Below are positions 6,870 to 16,900 of a stretch of 64,000 nt of DNA, in pieces. The translations under genes and the position numbers were made by a program. The notes under the pieces were generated by a model, which made no database searches, was not told where the DNA came from, and worked only from the letters and a program-made list of their open reading frames with translations. Location of the stretch: positions 1-64,000 of the forward strand of contig NZ_VZQZ01000004.1 of the NCBI RefSeq assembly GCF_008802365.1, read 5' to 3'. This DNA comes from Oryzomonas japonica (GTDB lineage: Bacteria; Desulfobacterota; Desulfuromonadia; Geobacterales; Pseudopelobacteraceae). Numbering within the stretch: the stretch's first letter is position 1; each line of letters opens with the position of its first letter.

Positions 6870-9566
6870 ATGGGCACGGGCATCCCCCAAACCGCATTCA
6901 CCGCCGGAGAACTGGCGCCGTCCCTGTACGGGCGCGTGGACCTGGCCCGCTACCTGACCGGGCTCAAGACCTGCCGCAATTTCATGGTCATGCAGTACGG
7001 CGGGGTGGCCAACCGCCCCGGCACCCGCATGCTGGGCGAGGTCAGGGACAGCTCCACGCGCTCCCGGCTCATCCCCTTCCAGTTCTCAGCTGCGCAGAGT
7101 TACGCCCTGGAGTTCGGCGACCACTCCCTGCGCGTGTTCATGGGGGACACGGGGGCACAGGTCGTTTTCCCTGCGGGCCATCTCCAGGCCGGCCAGCCGT
7201 ATGAGATCGTCACCCCCTGGGGAACGGACGATCTCCCGCTGCTCAAATACACCCAATCCGCCGACGTCATGACCCTGTGCCACCCGAATTACCGGCAACG
7301 GCAGCTGTCCCGGCTCGGCCATGCGGATTGGCGCCTGGACGAGTTCGTCAACGTCAACGGGCCGTTCCGGGACCTCAATAGCGACGAAAGCGTCACCATA
7401 ACCGCCTCCGGCACGAACGGCGCCATTACGCTCACGGCGTCGTCGGACCTCTTCACCGCGTCCCACGCCGGGCAGATGATGTACCTCGAGCAGTCCCCCG
7501 ACAACTCGACCAGGAAGTGGGAGGTGCAGAAGGCCATTGCCATCAACGATATCAGGAGGGCGGGGGCCAACTACTACAAGGCGCTGACCGGGGGGACCAC
7601 CGGCACGGTGAGGCCGTCCGCCACCGAGGGGACCGAGTGCGACGGCGACCCGGGGGTCAACTGGCTCTATCTCCATTCCGGGTTCGGCATCGTCAGGATC
7701 GATGCGGTGACGAGCGCCCGGAGCGCCGGGGCCACGGTGGTGAAGACGCTCCCCGCGAATGTCATGGCCGACACCGGGGCGGTCGGCATCACGAATATCG
7801 TGCTGTCGCCCTATATCGGGGACAAAGTCGCTCCGGCATTCTGGGTCCAGTGCTCCCGGGCCCACGGCTTCCCCAACCGGGCCTCGGTCACCATCACCGG
7901 GGTGGAGGGCATACCGGAGGCGAACGGCACCTTCGCCATCGTCCCCGCCGACCAGGCCAACGTTTTCGTCATTCCCGACATGACGACCGGCGGGTCCTAT
8001 ACCGGCGGGGGGACCGCCAATCTTTCGACCGCTCCCACCCCCTCCTACAAGTGGGCCTTCGAGGCCTGGAACCGGGACGACGGTTACCCGGGAGCGGCCG
8101 CCTACTACCAGCAGCGCCAGATCTTCGCGGGGAGCGGGGGCCAGCCCCAGACCCTCTGGGGGAGCCGGACCCAGGGGTACCGGGACTTCGGCGCCGGGGT
8201 CCCGATCCTGGACGACGACGCGTTCACCTTCACCATCGCCAGCCGCCAGGTCAACGAGATCCGCCACATCGTCGAGCTGACCGAGCTGTTGCTCATGACC
8301 TCGGACGGGGTCTGGACCCTCAAGGGATCACAGGACGGGGTGCTGACCCCGGCCAGCGCCAACACCAAGCGCCAGGGGGCCTACGGCTCCGCACACGTTC
8401 CCCCGGTCGCCATCGGTTCCAGCGCCCTGTACGTGCAGGCGGGCGGCTCCCAGGTCCGGGGGATCGGCTATTCCTTCCAGGACGACGCCTACATCGGCAA
8501 GGACCTGACCGTCATGTCGGCCCACCTCTTCCGGGGGAAGGAGATCGTGGCGTGGGCCTATCAATGCCTCCCCTGCTCCTGCGTCTGGGCCGTGCAGGAC
8601 GACGGCTCGCTCATCGGCTTCACCTACCTACAGGAGCAGGAGATCGCCGGGTGGCACCGCCACGACTCCGTCAACGGCTCTTTCGAGTCGGTGTGCAGCG
8701 TGAGCGGCGGCAGGGAGGATTCCGTGTTCTTCATCGTCAGGCGCGTCATCGGCGGGGTGGTGAAGCGCTACGTGGAGAAGCTGGAAACGCGCTCGTTCGC
8801 CAGCATCAGGGACGCCTTTTTCGTGGATTCCGGCCTGACCTACGACGGCCGGAACCGGTCCGCAACCACCATGACCATCTCGGGCGGGGTAGGGTGGGAC
8901 GAAACGGAAAGCCTGTCGCTCACCGCATCGACGGCGTTCTTTACCGCCGAAGACGTGGGTGACAAGGTGTCCTTCACCCATGACGGCACGGTCTGCAAGC
9001 TGACGATCACGGCCTTCACCAGCCCCTCCCTGGTGTCGGTAGCGCCGGACCGGGCCATCCCGGCCCCGTTCCGCGCCACCCCCTTCACGGCGTGGTCCCT
9101 GGAGCGCAACGTGTTCGCCGGGCTCGGGCACCTGGAGGGGCAGACGGTCGCCATCCTGGCGGACGGCAACGTGCACGCCCCGCGGACGGTCCGCATGGGC
9201 TCGGTCACCCTGGACTACCACGCCGCGGTGGTGCACGCGGGGCTCCCCATCACCGCCGAGGTCGGCACCCTCAACCTTACGGTGCCGGGGCAGAACATCC
9301 TGGACAGCAAGAAGCTCATCACCAAGGTCACCCTGGTCTGCGAGGCCTCGCGCGGGATCATGGTCGGCCCGGATGCGGCCCACCTGCGGGAGCACAAGGG
9401 CACGGTCCCCCTGGACGGCGGGGCCGCCCCCGCGGTCACCGGCACCTTCGAGGTGCTGATCCCGGGGGCCTGGGACAAGAACGGCGCCATCACGGTGCGC
9501 CAGGCCGACCCGCTCCCCCTGGCCATCCTGGCCCTGATCCCGGACGTGGCCCTGGGGGGGAACTGA
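6870..9566 (+). CDS. Phage nozzle protein (tail tubular B-like)
   Basis: The 898-residue protein starts with the hallmark of this family, TAFTAGELAPSLYGRVDL, then CRNFMVMQYGGVANRPGT and LIPFQFSAAQSYALEFGDH. It contains several beta-rich domains and the family segment AYIGKDLTVMSAHLFRGKEIVAWAYQ. It would form the hexameric lower tail tube through which DNA leaves. Around residues 222-267 there is an inserted small domain (YKALTGGTTGTVRPS) like those repeated in the tailspike at 22198. The ATG follows AAGGAG. Its stop overlaps the next start (TGATG). Confidence 0.9.
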   Translation: MGTGIPQTAFTAGELAPSLYGRVDLARYLTGLKTCRNFMVMQYGGVANRPGTRMLGEVRDSSTRSRLIPFQFSAAQSYALEFGDHSLRVFMGDTGAQVVFPAGHLQAGQPYEIVTPWGTDDLPLLKYTQSADVMTLCHPNYRQRQLSRLGHADWRLDEFVNVNGPFRDLNSDESVTITASGTNGAITLTASSDLFTASHAGQMMYLEQSPDNSTRKWEVQKAIAINDIRRAGANYYKALTGGTTGTVRPSATEGTECDGDPGVNWLYLHSGFGIVRIDAVTSARSAGATVVKTLPANVMADTGAVGITNIVLSPYIGDKVAPAFWVQCSRAHGFPNRASVTITGVEGIPEANGTFAIVPADQANVFVIPDMTTGGSYTGGGTANLSTAPTPSYKWAFEAWNRDDGYPGAAAYYQQRQIFAGSGGQPQTLWGSRTQGYRDFGAGVPILDDDAFTFTIASRQVNEIRHIVELTELLLMTSDGVWTLKGSQDGVLTPASANTKRQGAYGSAHVPPVAIGSSALYVQAGGSQVRGIGYSFQDDAYIGKDLTVMSAHLFRGKEIVAWAYQCLPCSCVWAVQDDGSLIGFTYLQEQEIAGWHRHDSVNGSFESVCSVSGGREDSVFFIVRRVIGGVVKRYVEKLETRSFASIRDAFFVDSGLTYDGRNRSATTMTISGGVGWDETESLSLTASTAFFTAEDVGDKVSFTHDGTVCKLTITAFTSPSLVSVAPDRAIPAPFRATPFTAWSLERNVFAGLGHLEGQTVAILADGNVHAPRTVRMGSVTLDYHAAVVHAGLPITAEVGTLNLTVPGQNILDSKKLITKVTLVCEASRGIMVGPDAAHLREHKGTVPLDGGAAPAVTGTFEVLIPGAWDKNGAITVRQADPLPLAILALIPDVALGGN

Positions 9567-9748
9567 TGAATATACCGACTGAGGTTTGGGAAATCGTCAA
9601 GATCTGTCTGAGCGTGGGCGGGGCGTATGTACTGGTCAAAATAGACAGAAACCAGTCGGAACTGTTTTCGAGACTGCGGGAGATTGAGACGAGTTTTGCC
9701 AAATTGCAGGGAAAGTGCGATGCGACGCATGCCAAAAGCAAAGACTGA
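9566..9748 (+). CDS. Small membrane-anchored phage protein
   Basis: A 60-residue protein with one predicted membrane segment near the N-terminus (VWEIVKICLSVGGAYVLV) and a short charged helix after it (NQSELFSRLREIETSFAKL). The start overlaps the nozzle gene stop as TGATG, implying translational coupling. It overlaps the next gene by 29 bases in another frame. Its role is not known; it could be an accessory tail or membrane-channel peptide. Confidence 0.65.
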   Translation: MNIPTEVWEIVKICLSVGGAYVLVKIDRNQSELFSRLREIETSFAKLQGKCDATHAKSKD

Positions 9749-10205
9749 AATAGTTCCGGCCGGGGCCTGCCATATCCCGGCCATCGCGGAGCATGTGCGT
9801 GCGGCGGACCGGGCCGAGCTGTGGGCCGCGGCCCGCCTGACCCCGGCCGAGGGCATGGCCCGCGCCCTGGAACGTTCCACCATGGCCTGGACCGGGTTGA
9901 TGGCGGACCGGCCGGTTTGCATGTTCGGGGTGGTGCCCTCGTCCATCCTGGGCAACGTGGGGCGCCCCTGGATGGTGGGCACGCGCCACCTGGACGAGCA
10001 CCCCTTCGTGTTCCTGCGGCGCTGCCAGGGTGGCGTCACAACGATGCGGGAACGCTTCGACCGGCTGGAAAACCGGGTGGACGCGCGCAATGAACGGGCC
10101 ATCCGCTGGCTTGCGTGGTTGGGGTTCGAGATCGGTCCGGCGCCGGAGAAGCTCGGGCCGTTCGGGCTGCTATTCTTTCGTTTCGGAATGGGAGGGGTGC
10201 GATGA
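9720..10205 (+). CDS. GNAT-like internal phage protein (gp13-like), first of two
   Basis: The 161-residue product opens with EIVPAGACHIPAIAEHVRAADRAEL, the pattern of T7 gp13-like phage proteins that have a GNAT acetyltransferase-like fold. Later GFEIGPAPEKLGPFGLLFFRF forms the end of the fold. The ATG at 9720 has AGGGAAAG five bases upstream. The stop overlaps the start of a second GNAT-like gene (ATGA). Whether it acetylates anything is unknown; in T7, gp13 affects virion assembly. Confidence 0.72.
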   Translation: MRRMPKAKTEIVPAGACHIPAIAEHVRAADRAELWAAARLTPAEGMARALERSTMAWTGLMADRPVCMFGVVPSSILGNVGRPWMVGTRHLDEHPFVFLRRCQGGVTTMRERFDRLENRVDARNERAIRWLAWLGFEIGPAPEKLGPFGLLFFRFGMGGVR

Positions 10206-10654
10206 TACGACCGGCAACGACCGAGGATATCCCCGCCATGGCGGCGTTGGGCAGGATCTTCCACGCCTCCACGCGCCTGGCGGAACTGGCCCCCTACGAC
10301 GAAGGCAGCGTGGCCGATCTGCTGAGCGGGATGGTCCGTGACGGGGCGCGGTCCGTGGTCCTGGTCATGGAGCGCGGGGGCGCGGTCGTCGGCGGTATCT
10401 GCGGCGTGGTGGTCCCGGCCTACTGGAACTGGTCCGTCCTGATGGGGCAGCAACTCGCCTGGTTCGTCCATGCGGAGCACCGGGGCGGTCGGTCGCTCCG
10501 GCTCTTGGCCGCATTCGAACAGGAGTGCGTCGCACGGGGGGCGGCGGTCATTGCGTCCGGCGCCAAGAAGGACGTCGCTTACGGGGGAATGGATGCGCTG
10601 TTGACGCGCCGGGGATATTTCGAGCTTGAAAGCATGTACCTGAAGGGGGTTTGA
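10202..10654 (+). CDS. GNAT acetyltransferase-like phage protein, second of two
   Basis: The 150-residue protein starts IRPATTEDIPAMAALGRIFH, a typical GNAT N-terminus. It continues with VVGGICGVVVPAYW, then WFVHAEHRGGRSLRLLAAFE, where the R/Q-x-x-G-x-G/A type acetyl-CoA loop is represented by HRGGRSL. The end GYFELESMYLKGV fits the last strand. Translation is coupled to the previous gene. It is encoded among structural genes, so a virion or assembly role is as likely as enzymatic modification of a host target. Confidence 0.75.
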   Translation: MIRPATTEDIPAMAALGRIFHASTRLAELAPYDEGSVADLLSGMVRDGARSVVLVMERGGAVVGGICGVVVPAYWNWSVLMGQQLAWFVHAEHRGGRSLRLLAAFEQECVARGAAVIASGAKKDVAYGGMDALLTRRGYFELESMYLKGV

Positions 10655-10655
10655 G

Positions 10656-11126
10656 ATGCCAGCAGTCCCAATCATATCGGCGGTAATGGCCGTTGCAGGT
10701 GCCGGGGTAAGCGCGTATTCCGCCGTTGCCGCGGGCGAGAACGCCAGGGAAACGGCGGATTACAACGCCAAGGTGGCCGAGAACGCGGCCCGGGATGCCA
10801 ATGAGCGGGGGGCCATCGCCGCGGCCGAGCAGCGCGCCAGGACGCGCCAGATGACCGCCCGCCAGAATGCGGTCATGTCGTCCGGCGGGCTGGACGCCTC
10901 CACCGGCACCCCCCTGGAGATCCAGACGGAGACGGCGGGCACGGGCGAGCTGGATGCCCTCAGGATCGTCAACAACGCCCAGCGCCAGGCGGCCGGCCTG
11001 AATGCCCAGGCCGATCTGGACCGGTTCAAGGGAAACGCCGCCCGAACCGCCGGGTATTTCGGCGCGGCCGGGAGCATCCTGGGCGGATTGGGGAGCGCGG
11101 CCTATTACGGGTCGAAGATGAAGTAG
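10656..11126 (+). CDS. Internal virion protein B-like (gp14-like)
   Basis: A 156-residue protein with a hydrophobic N-terminus (IISAVMAVAGAGVSAYSAVA), a long Ala-rich helical region (ENARETADYNAKVAENAARDA), the conserved phage motif RQNAVMSSGGLDASTGTPLE, and a C-terminal hydrophobic glycine-rich helix (AAGSILGGLGSAAYYG). This is the pattern of gp14-type ejection proteins that enter the host envelope with the DNA. The start lies two bases after the previous stop. Confidence 0.78.
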   Translation: MPAVPIISAVMAVAGAGVSAYSAVAAGENARETADYNAKVAENAARDANERGAIAAAEQRARTRQMTARQNAVMSSGGLDASTGTPLEIQTETAGTGELDALRIVNNAQRQAAGLNAQADLDRFKGNAARTAGYFGAAGSILGGLGSAAYYGSKMK

Positions 11127-11129
11127 CAT

Positions 11130-11300
11130 CTGAATCCGTGACGCCGGAACGGCTCCTCTCGCTTGCATGCCTCTGTCCCGGCATGGCCGGCAGCGTCACC
11201 TCCGTTGCGGAGTGCGGGCGGCTACGTTGGGATGGACTTCATGGGCGGCGATGGACTCCGGCATGTCGCTCGCTCCGCCGTTCCGGCATCACGGATTCAG
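11130..11300. mobile_element. 171-bp element with 23-bp terminal inverted repeats
   Basis: The ends at 11130-11152 (CTGAATCCGTGACGCCGGAA...) and 11278-11300 are inverted repeats of 23 bases with one mismatch, and imperfect pairing continues inward. It carries no gene and separates two otherwise closely spaced phage genes. It could be a MITE or a large palindromic repeat. No obvious target-site duplication was found. Confidence 0.55.
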
Positions 11301-11341
11301 ACAGTTGTGCATCAACCCTGAGCAGGAAAGGAACGGAAACC

Positions 11342-11968
11342 ATGAACGACACCGACCTTGCGGAACGCCTCTACGGAGGTGCCGCGCCGACGGTCCCGGA
11401 TGAAGGGGCCGCCTCGCTTCTCGGCGGCGTACCAGGGGAAGCCGCGCCTGCCGCGTCAAAGCCGCACGAGGCGGACACCGCCGGCCGGGGCGGCGGAGCG
11501 GACCGGACCAGCGTCCTCTTCCCCGAGGGGGGCGACGTGCCGGACAGTTTCGAGCCGATCGTCGCCCCGGCCCTGGAGCCCTTGGCGCGGGAGGCCCGGC
11601 TGAACGGTGACCTGGCCGGCGCCCGGGAGATCGACAGCGCCATGCAGACGTTGGGGACCGTCTTCAGCGAGTACTCCGTGGGGCGTCAGCATGCCGCCGA
11701 GGTCATGGCCGAGGCGGGGAGCTTTCTGGGCAACCAAAAGTCGGACGACGCGATTCTCCGGGAACGGTCGAACACGGAGAGTGCCCTCCGGCGGAAGTAC
11801 GGGGCCGATTACGCCGGGAACATCGCCGGGGCGCAGCGGGTGGTGGCCGAGATGGGGGCGCGGGTGCCCAACCTGATCGCCGTCCTGGGCCGCAGCGGGC
11901 TGGGCAACTCCCAAAAGGCCGTGGAAGCGGCCGTGGCGGCGGCCCGGCGCAGGGGATACCTGCCATGA
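11342..11968 (+). CDS. Putative phage internal or scaffold-related protein
   Basis: The 208-residue protein begins MNDTDLAERLYGGAAPT and has a low-complexity region to about residue 60, then helical sequence. The C-terminal part (VPNLIAVLGRSGLGNSQKAV) resembles the segment TPELTAALNRFGLGNHPELI of the scaffold-like protein at 3348-4046, and the RLYGG motif is shared. It lies between two internal virion protein genes, so a virion-internal role is likely. The ATG follows AAGGAACGG. Its stop overlaps a small ORF (ATGA). Confidence 0.65.
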   Translation: MNDTDLAERLYGGAAPTVPDEGAASLLGGVPGEAAPAASKPHEADTAGRGGGADRTSVLFPEGGDVPDSFEPIVAPALEPLAREARLNGDLAGAREIDSAMQTLGTVFSEYSVGRQHAAEVMAEAGSFLGNQKSDDAILRERSNTESALRRKYGADYAGNIAGAQRVVAEMGARVPNLIAVLGRSGLGNSQKAVEAAVAAARRRGYLP

Positions 11969-12153
11969 TCTCCCACCCCGAGGCCGCCCGCTGCTTCCCC
12001 TTTACCGCCGTGGCGCCGGAAGACGCGCCGCTCTCCGCCATCCGCTGCCATCCCTGGCCGGAGGTGCGGCATGACTGTGACTATGACCCCTTCGGCGAGG
12101 GAAAACGAGCTTCCGTGCCGTGCGCAGCAGCGGAGACAAGGAGGGAAACCTGA
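11965..12153 (+). CDS. Possible small phage ORF, unknown
   Basis: A 62-residue ORF that overlaps the previous stop as ATGA and the following start as TGATG, the same coupling pattern used throughout this late operon. It fills what would otherwise be a 184-base gap. The product is rich in Cys, Pro and His and shows no family resemblance or clear fold. It has no strong ribosome-binding site of its own. It may be real through coupling or only spacer sequence. Confidence 0.3.
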   Translation: MISHPEAARCFPFTAVAPEDAPLSAIRCHPWPEVRHDCDYDPFGEGKRASVPCAAAETRRET

Positions 12154-13937
12154 TGAACGTGCCGAGATACGACACCCCCACGGTCCCGGTTGGGCCGGTG
12201 GCCACTCCCCAGGCAACGCCGGTGGGGGGCGAGGCGTTCGGCTCCGGTCTGGCCAGGGGGATGGAGGCGCTTTCCCGGTCGGCAGCGGATATGGCCGATG
12301 ACATGCGGCGCACGGTGGACCAGAATTTTAAGATCGACGCCCTGTCGGATCTGCTGGAAACGAAAAAAGAGCTGTTGACGGGAGCGGACGGGGCTCTCAA
12401 GACCCAGGGCACCGATGCCCGTGCGGTGGAGCTGGATGACGGCACCAGCGTGCCGCTGGTTGATCATGTTGTCGGCCTCTACCGGGCAAAGAAGGACGAG
12501 TGGCTGGAAAAGGCGGCGACGGAGGGGCAGAAACAGATGGTCAGCCAGTTGTTCGTCGAGCATCTGCCCGACCTGGAACTCCAGGTCATGAACCATTCCG
12601 CAGCCCAGGAAACCCTGGCGGCCGACCGGAAGATGGAAGCGTTCACGGCCCGCCAATACGGGCTCGTGGCGGATACCCCCACCATGGATTCCATCAGGGC
12701 GGCCGCGCAGAACATGGCCCAGGCGCTCGCCACCTATCCGAAATATCAGGGCATGGAAGAGGCGGTGCGCAAGGAATACGACAAGAAGGTGGTGTCCCAA
12801 CTCCACGCCACCGCCATCAGGTCATTGCTGACGCAAGCCGGGACCGCCGGTAATTCGGCGGTCGAGGATGGCAAGCTGGCTGCGGCCGTGGGCATCTTTG
12901 ATGCGTATTACGATGTGCTGAACGAGCGGGAACGGGAAGAACTGGCCCCCCGGATAGCCTTGGCCGACAACTCCATACAGGCCGGCAGCATTGCGCGGAA
13001 GGTCTGGGCGGCATACGCGCCGAAATCCCCCAATGACCCCTTCGATACGGCGGACGCGAACGCCCGGATCGACGGTTTCACGTTGAGCAACGAAGCCACC
13101 CTGCTGGCAAAGGCGAAGGTCGCCCAACTGTTTCAGGATTACCGAGCCCAGATCGAACAGAGGACGCAGGCGGCGGCCAATGCGGTCAACGGCCTGATCC
13201 TGGATGGCGGGACCTACTCCCAGGTGTACCACAAGGCGCTGGAACAGCGGGGTTCCATCCCGGATTCCGCGGTCGAGAACATGGTGAGGTACGCAGGGCT
13301 GTACTTCAAGGACGGCGCCGGGAAGCCGCAGGCGGCCTTGAGCGATGACGCCGCCACCCTGGGCAGACTGAAGGAGTTCCAGGACGATTATCTGAACGGG
13401 AAATACGGGCGCCTCACCCCGGAACAGGCCGGGGCGCGGATGATGCCGGTGCTCGGCGAGCGGACGCCGGAGGCCGTGCGCTTTGTGGATGGCGCAAACG
13501 CCGATCTCCCGAATGCCCGATTGGCGGCCGGGCGACTCCAGGAGAAACTCCTCGCGTTGCGGGGCATGGACCCGGACGGCACGGCCTATCCCGCGTTGCG
13601 GGGCCTGGCCGGGAACGCCCCCGAGGCCAAGGGGAACAGGGCGCTGCTCCTCCAAAAGATCATCGGCGAGATAACCCTGCTGCACGACAACGTCAAGCCG
13701 GCTGATCTGGACGGCATCATCCACAGGAGCATCGCCGCCTTCATCGCGTCGCCCGGTTACCCCTGGGCAGCGGAGAAGCCCGTGGGTGCAATCACCGACC
13801 AGGATATCAGAAACATGGACGATGCGGCGCTGAGGGCCTTCGTGCGCCGGAAACTCTCGGCGGGAGGCGGCAAGCCGACGGAAGCCCAGATAGCCTATGG
13901 CGTCAAGCGGGTACGGTCGCCGCAGGGGGGGAAATAA
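12153..13937 (+). CDS. Internal virion protein C-like (gp15-like)
   Basis: The 594-residue protein is largely helical, with an N-terminal Pro/Val-rich tail (YDTPTVPVGPVATPQATP), an RGMEALSRSAADMADDM helix and long alternating-charge helices, and no membrane segment. Size, order (between the gp14-like and the giant gp16-like proteins) and composition match gp15-type ejection proteins that form the periplasmic tunnel during DNA entry. A start at 12153 is supported by AGGAGGGAAA upstream; an earlier in-frame ATG at 12120 has no such site. The stop overlaps the next start (TAATG). Confidence 0.75.
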   Translation: MNVPRYDTPTVPVGPVATPQATPVGGEAFGSGLARGMEALSRSAADMADDMRRTVDQNFKIDALSDLLETKKELLTGADGALKTQGTDARAVELDDGTSVPLVDHVVGLYRAKKDEWLEKAATEGQKQMVSQLFVEHLPDLELQVMNHSAAQETLAADRKMEAFTARQYGLVADTPTMDSIRAAAQNMAQALATYPKYQGMEEAVRKEYDKKVVSQLHATAIRSLLTQAGTAGNSAVEDGKLAAAVGIFDAYYDVLNEREREELAPRIALADNSIQAGSIARKVWAAYAPKSPNDPFDTADANARIDGFTLSNEATLLAKAKVAQLFQDYRAQIEQRTQAAANAVNGLILDGGTYSQVYHKALEQRGSIPDSAVENMVRYAGLYFKDGAGKPQAALSDDAATLGRLKEFQDDYLNGKYGRLTPEQAGARMMPVLGERTPEAVRFVDGANADLPNARLAAGRLQEKLLALRGMDPDGTAYPALRGLAGNAPEAKGNRALLLQKIIGEITLLHDNVKPADLDGIIHRSIAAFIASPGYPWAAEKPVGAITDQDIRNMDDAALRAFVRRKLSAGGGKPTEAQIAYGVKRVRSPQGGK

Positions 13938-16900
13938 TGGCGCTCGACGATCTGAATACCTTTGCCGATCAGGTAAACGCCCAGAACAGGGATAAAACCC
14001 AGGCGCTGCTCAATCTGCAAAACGTTGTCGGCACCAATACGGATGCCTACGCCGGTTCCTTGAGACTGGCCGGATATACGCAGGTGCCTCCCCTGTGGTC
14101 CACCCCGGAGATTCGGGCCGATGCCGAACGAAAAGCGGTGGCCGACGACCCCGCCGTGGCAGCCATGCCGCCCGTTACCGCCCGGTTCTTCGCCAACCCC
14201 GACAATGCCGCCGTGGCCCACGACGATATCGGCACGTTCACCCAGATCGAGGAACTGGCCAAAAACGGCTTCGGCCCCCGCAACAACGCCCCGATATCCA
14301 CGTTGCGGTTCGGCACCGACCGGGACCGGGCGGAGGCGGATTACTTCGCGAAGGAGTACGGGACCAAGCCCTTCCAGGCGCTCCAGGGCGGTCTCGGCAA
14401 GCTGGCGACCCGGCTGGCGTTCCCGGTGGCCGGCGCGGTGGATGCGGTCAACGGCGACGACTACTACAAGGAATTCACTTCGCAGCTCTATGACCGGTTC
14501 AGCCGGATTCAAGAGGAGTCCGCCGCCGACCCGTCCCAGTCCTTCGGCGGCAAGGTGGTGCGGTCGGTCGAAGAGCTGGTCCCCCTGGTGTTGTCCGGTG
14601 GGTTCGGCATGGCAGCCATACCCGGTCAGGCGACCAACGACACGTACGACAATCTGACCGCCCGGGGCGTTGACCCGGATACCTCCCTGGCCCTGGCCAT
14701 GAAGTCCGGCATGACCGCCTACGCCATGACGAAACTGCCGTTCGGGGGCACGTCCCTGGCAAACAGCCTGGTCCGGGGGGCGACGCTCAACCCGGCCTTC
14801 GGGGCCATCGACCGCGGCCTGGAGAAAGCCGGGCTGAACTATGCCGGGTACACCGGGCAGGCCGGAGCCATCAACCTGCTCGACCCCGAGGCCATGGCCC
14901 ACGAACTCGCCATGGGGCTCTTGTTCGGCGCCCATCATGCGCTCCAGACGGGGCGGCCGGTGGTCGGCGACGGCCTGCTGGAGTCTTTGGTGCCGTTCTA
15001 CGATCGCTACCGGGCCGCACGCCGGGCGGATGCGCTTACCGGGATCGGCACGGCCGTCCGGGAGAGCAAGGCCAATAACCGCGCCCCCGAGCTGGTGCAG
15101 CGGCATTTGAGCGATGTGGCGGCGGAACATGCCGGCATCGACAACGCCTATGTCCCGGTGGAGCGGTGGAACGACCTGTTTCGATCCGCCGGGCTCGATC
15201 CCGCCCGAGTGGCCGGGGAGACCCTCGCCAACCCCGGGGCGTATGACGAGGCGCTCGCGACCGGGGCGGACATCGTGATCCCGTTTCGGGAATTCACCGG
15301 GAAACTCTGCCGGCTGGAACAGTACGGCGAGCTGGTGAAGGATGCCCGGCTGTCGCCGGGGGAGCTCTCCCTGCGCGAGGCCGAGGCTCGGGTGCAGGCG
15401 GTGAAGGCAAACGCCGACAAGGGCGGCGGCTTCGTGGAGGCGTTGAAAGGCATGGCTGCCCGGTCGCGGGAGGGGGGTAAGGGCGCCGAGTCGTACCGCA
15501 GGGTCTATGACGACTTGGTCGGCCAGCAGACGGGCATCGGCACCGAGCGCGGCGCGGCTGAGCATAACGCCCACCTGGTCGCCAACGCCTTCCGGGTTTT
15601 GGGGACACGTGCCGGTGTCGATCCGTATGAGCTGTATTCGCAGTACCATCTCAAACTGACCCGGCCCATGGACAATCAGCAGGTGCTCGATCACCAGAAT
15701 GATCGGCAAGAGTTGTGGCAGAGCATAGATACCAATAAATCGTTACTGGAACCTTTGCTGAGATCCGTAAACGACTCAAAGAGCGAACACCGCTCGGCAA
15801 AAATAGGGAACGTTCAAGCGTGGCTTGCTGCTGAAGCCGGTTCAAGCGGAGTCAACATAGATGGATATCACCATTCCATTGATACATTTGCGATTCGACA
15901 TATTTTGAAGAGGCACGGCGATGTAGTGTCGGAGAAAAAAAGGGGACTGGTTGCGGTAACCAATGAGGATATCACTTCTATCCCGGAGATTATTGCTACA
16001 CCTGATAAGGTCGTTTTGGGAGCAAGGAATAAACGCAATCAAGATGTGATTGTCTATGTAAAGACAATGCCTGACGGTTCAACCATGTATATAGATGAGG
16101 TTAGGGTTGGAAAAAAAGAACTTGCAACTGTTTCAATGAGAAAGTATCCCGCCACGTCGCGTGCAGAAAGTATTATTTCTACCTTGGACTCTACGGCCAA
16201 AAACGATGGCGAGAATAATTTATCCGATGTCAATGCTCTTCTCCAGCCGGCTGCCAGTCACCTTGCCGCCGATGGGGTCAAGGAACTGTATCAGCGGGAA
16301 AAACCGCTCGGTACGGATGTGTTGTGGGCAGATTTGAAGGCTCCGTACCCCGGGTCAGAAGCCCGGAGTGCAGAGCCTTCAAAAGGTGACGAACCGTCTA
16401 CCCGTAATCAAAATATTCCAAATACTGATGATCATGCCAATATTAAAATATTTGGTGGGAAAGATGGTAGCAAAAAAATAGAGCAGCCAATCGTGTTGAC
16501 TGGTAAAGAACTGGGGGAACATGGAGACGACATCAGTTCCCTGAGGAAGTCAGCTACAAAGTGGTATCAGGATAATCTGCAAGGGAAAACAACTGCCAAT
16601 CGTAAAGATTTGGGAGAGATAAGGTTTACTCAAGTCGGACGGCAAGAGATTAAAACCTATAGTGCGAATCCTGACAAATTGAGACTCGTACCTGCGCTTA
16701 AACCTCTTATCGAAAGTGGTGAGTATCTCCGTGAAGAGTTCCCGTTCCATCCCAGAAAAGACGGCATAGTCAAATTTTATATCATCGAATCGCAAGTAGA
16801 ATTGGCAGGAAAACAGTTTGAGGTGGAAATAGAAATCGGAGAGGATGCGAGAGGAAATAAGTTTTACGACGTTTTCCCTGATGCTCGGGAGCATGAAACG

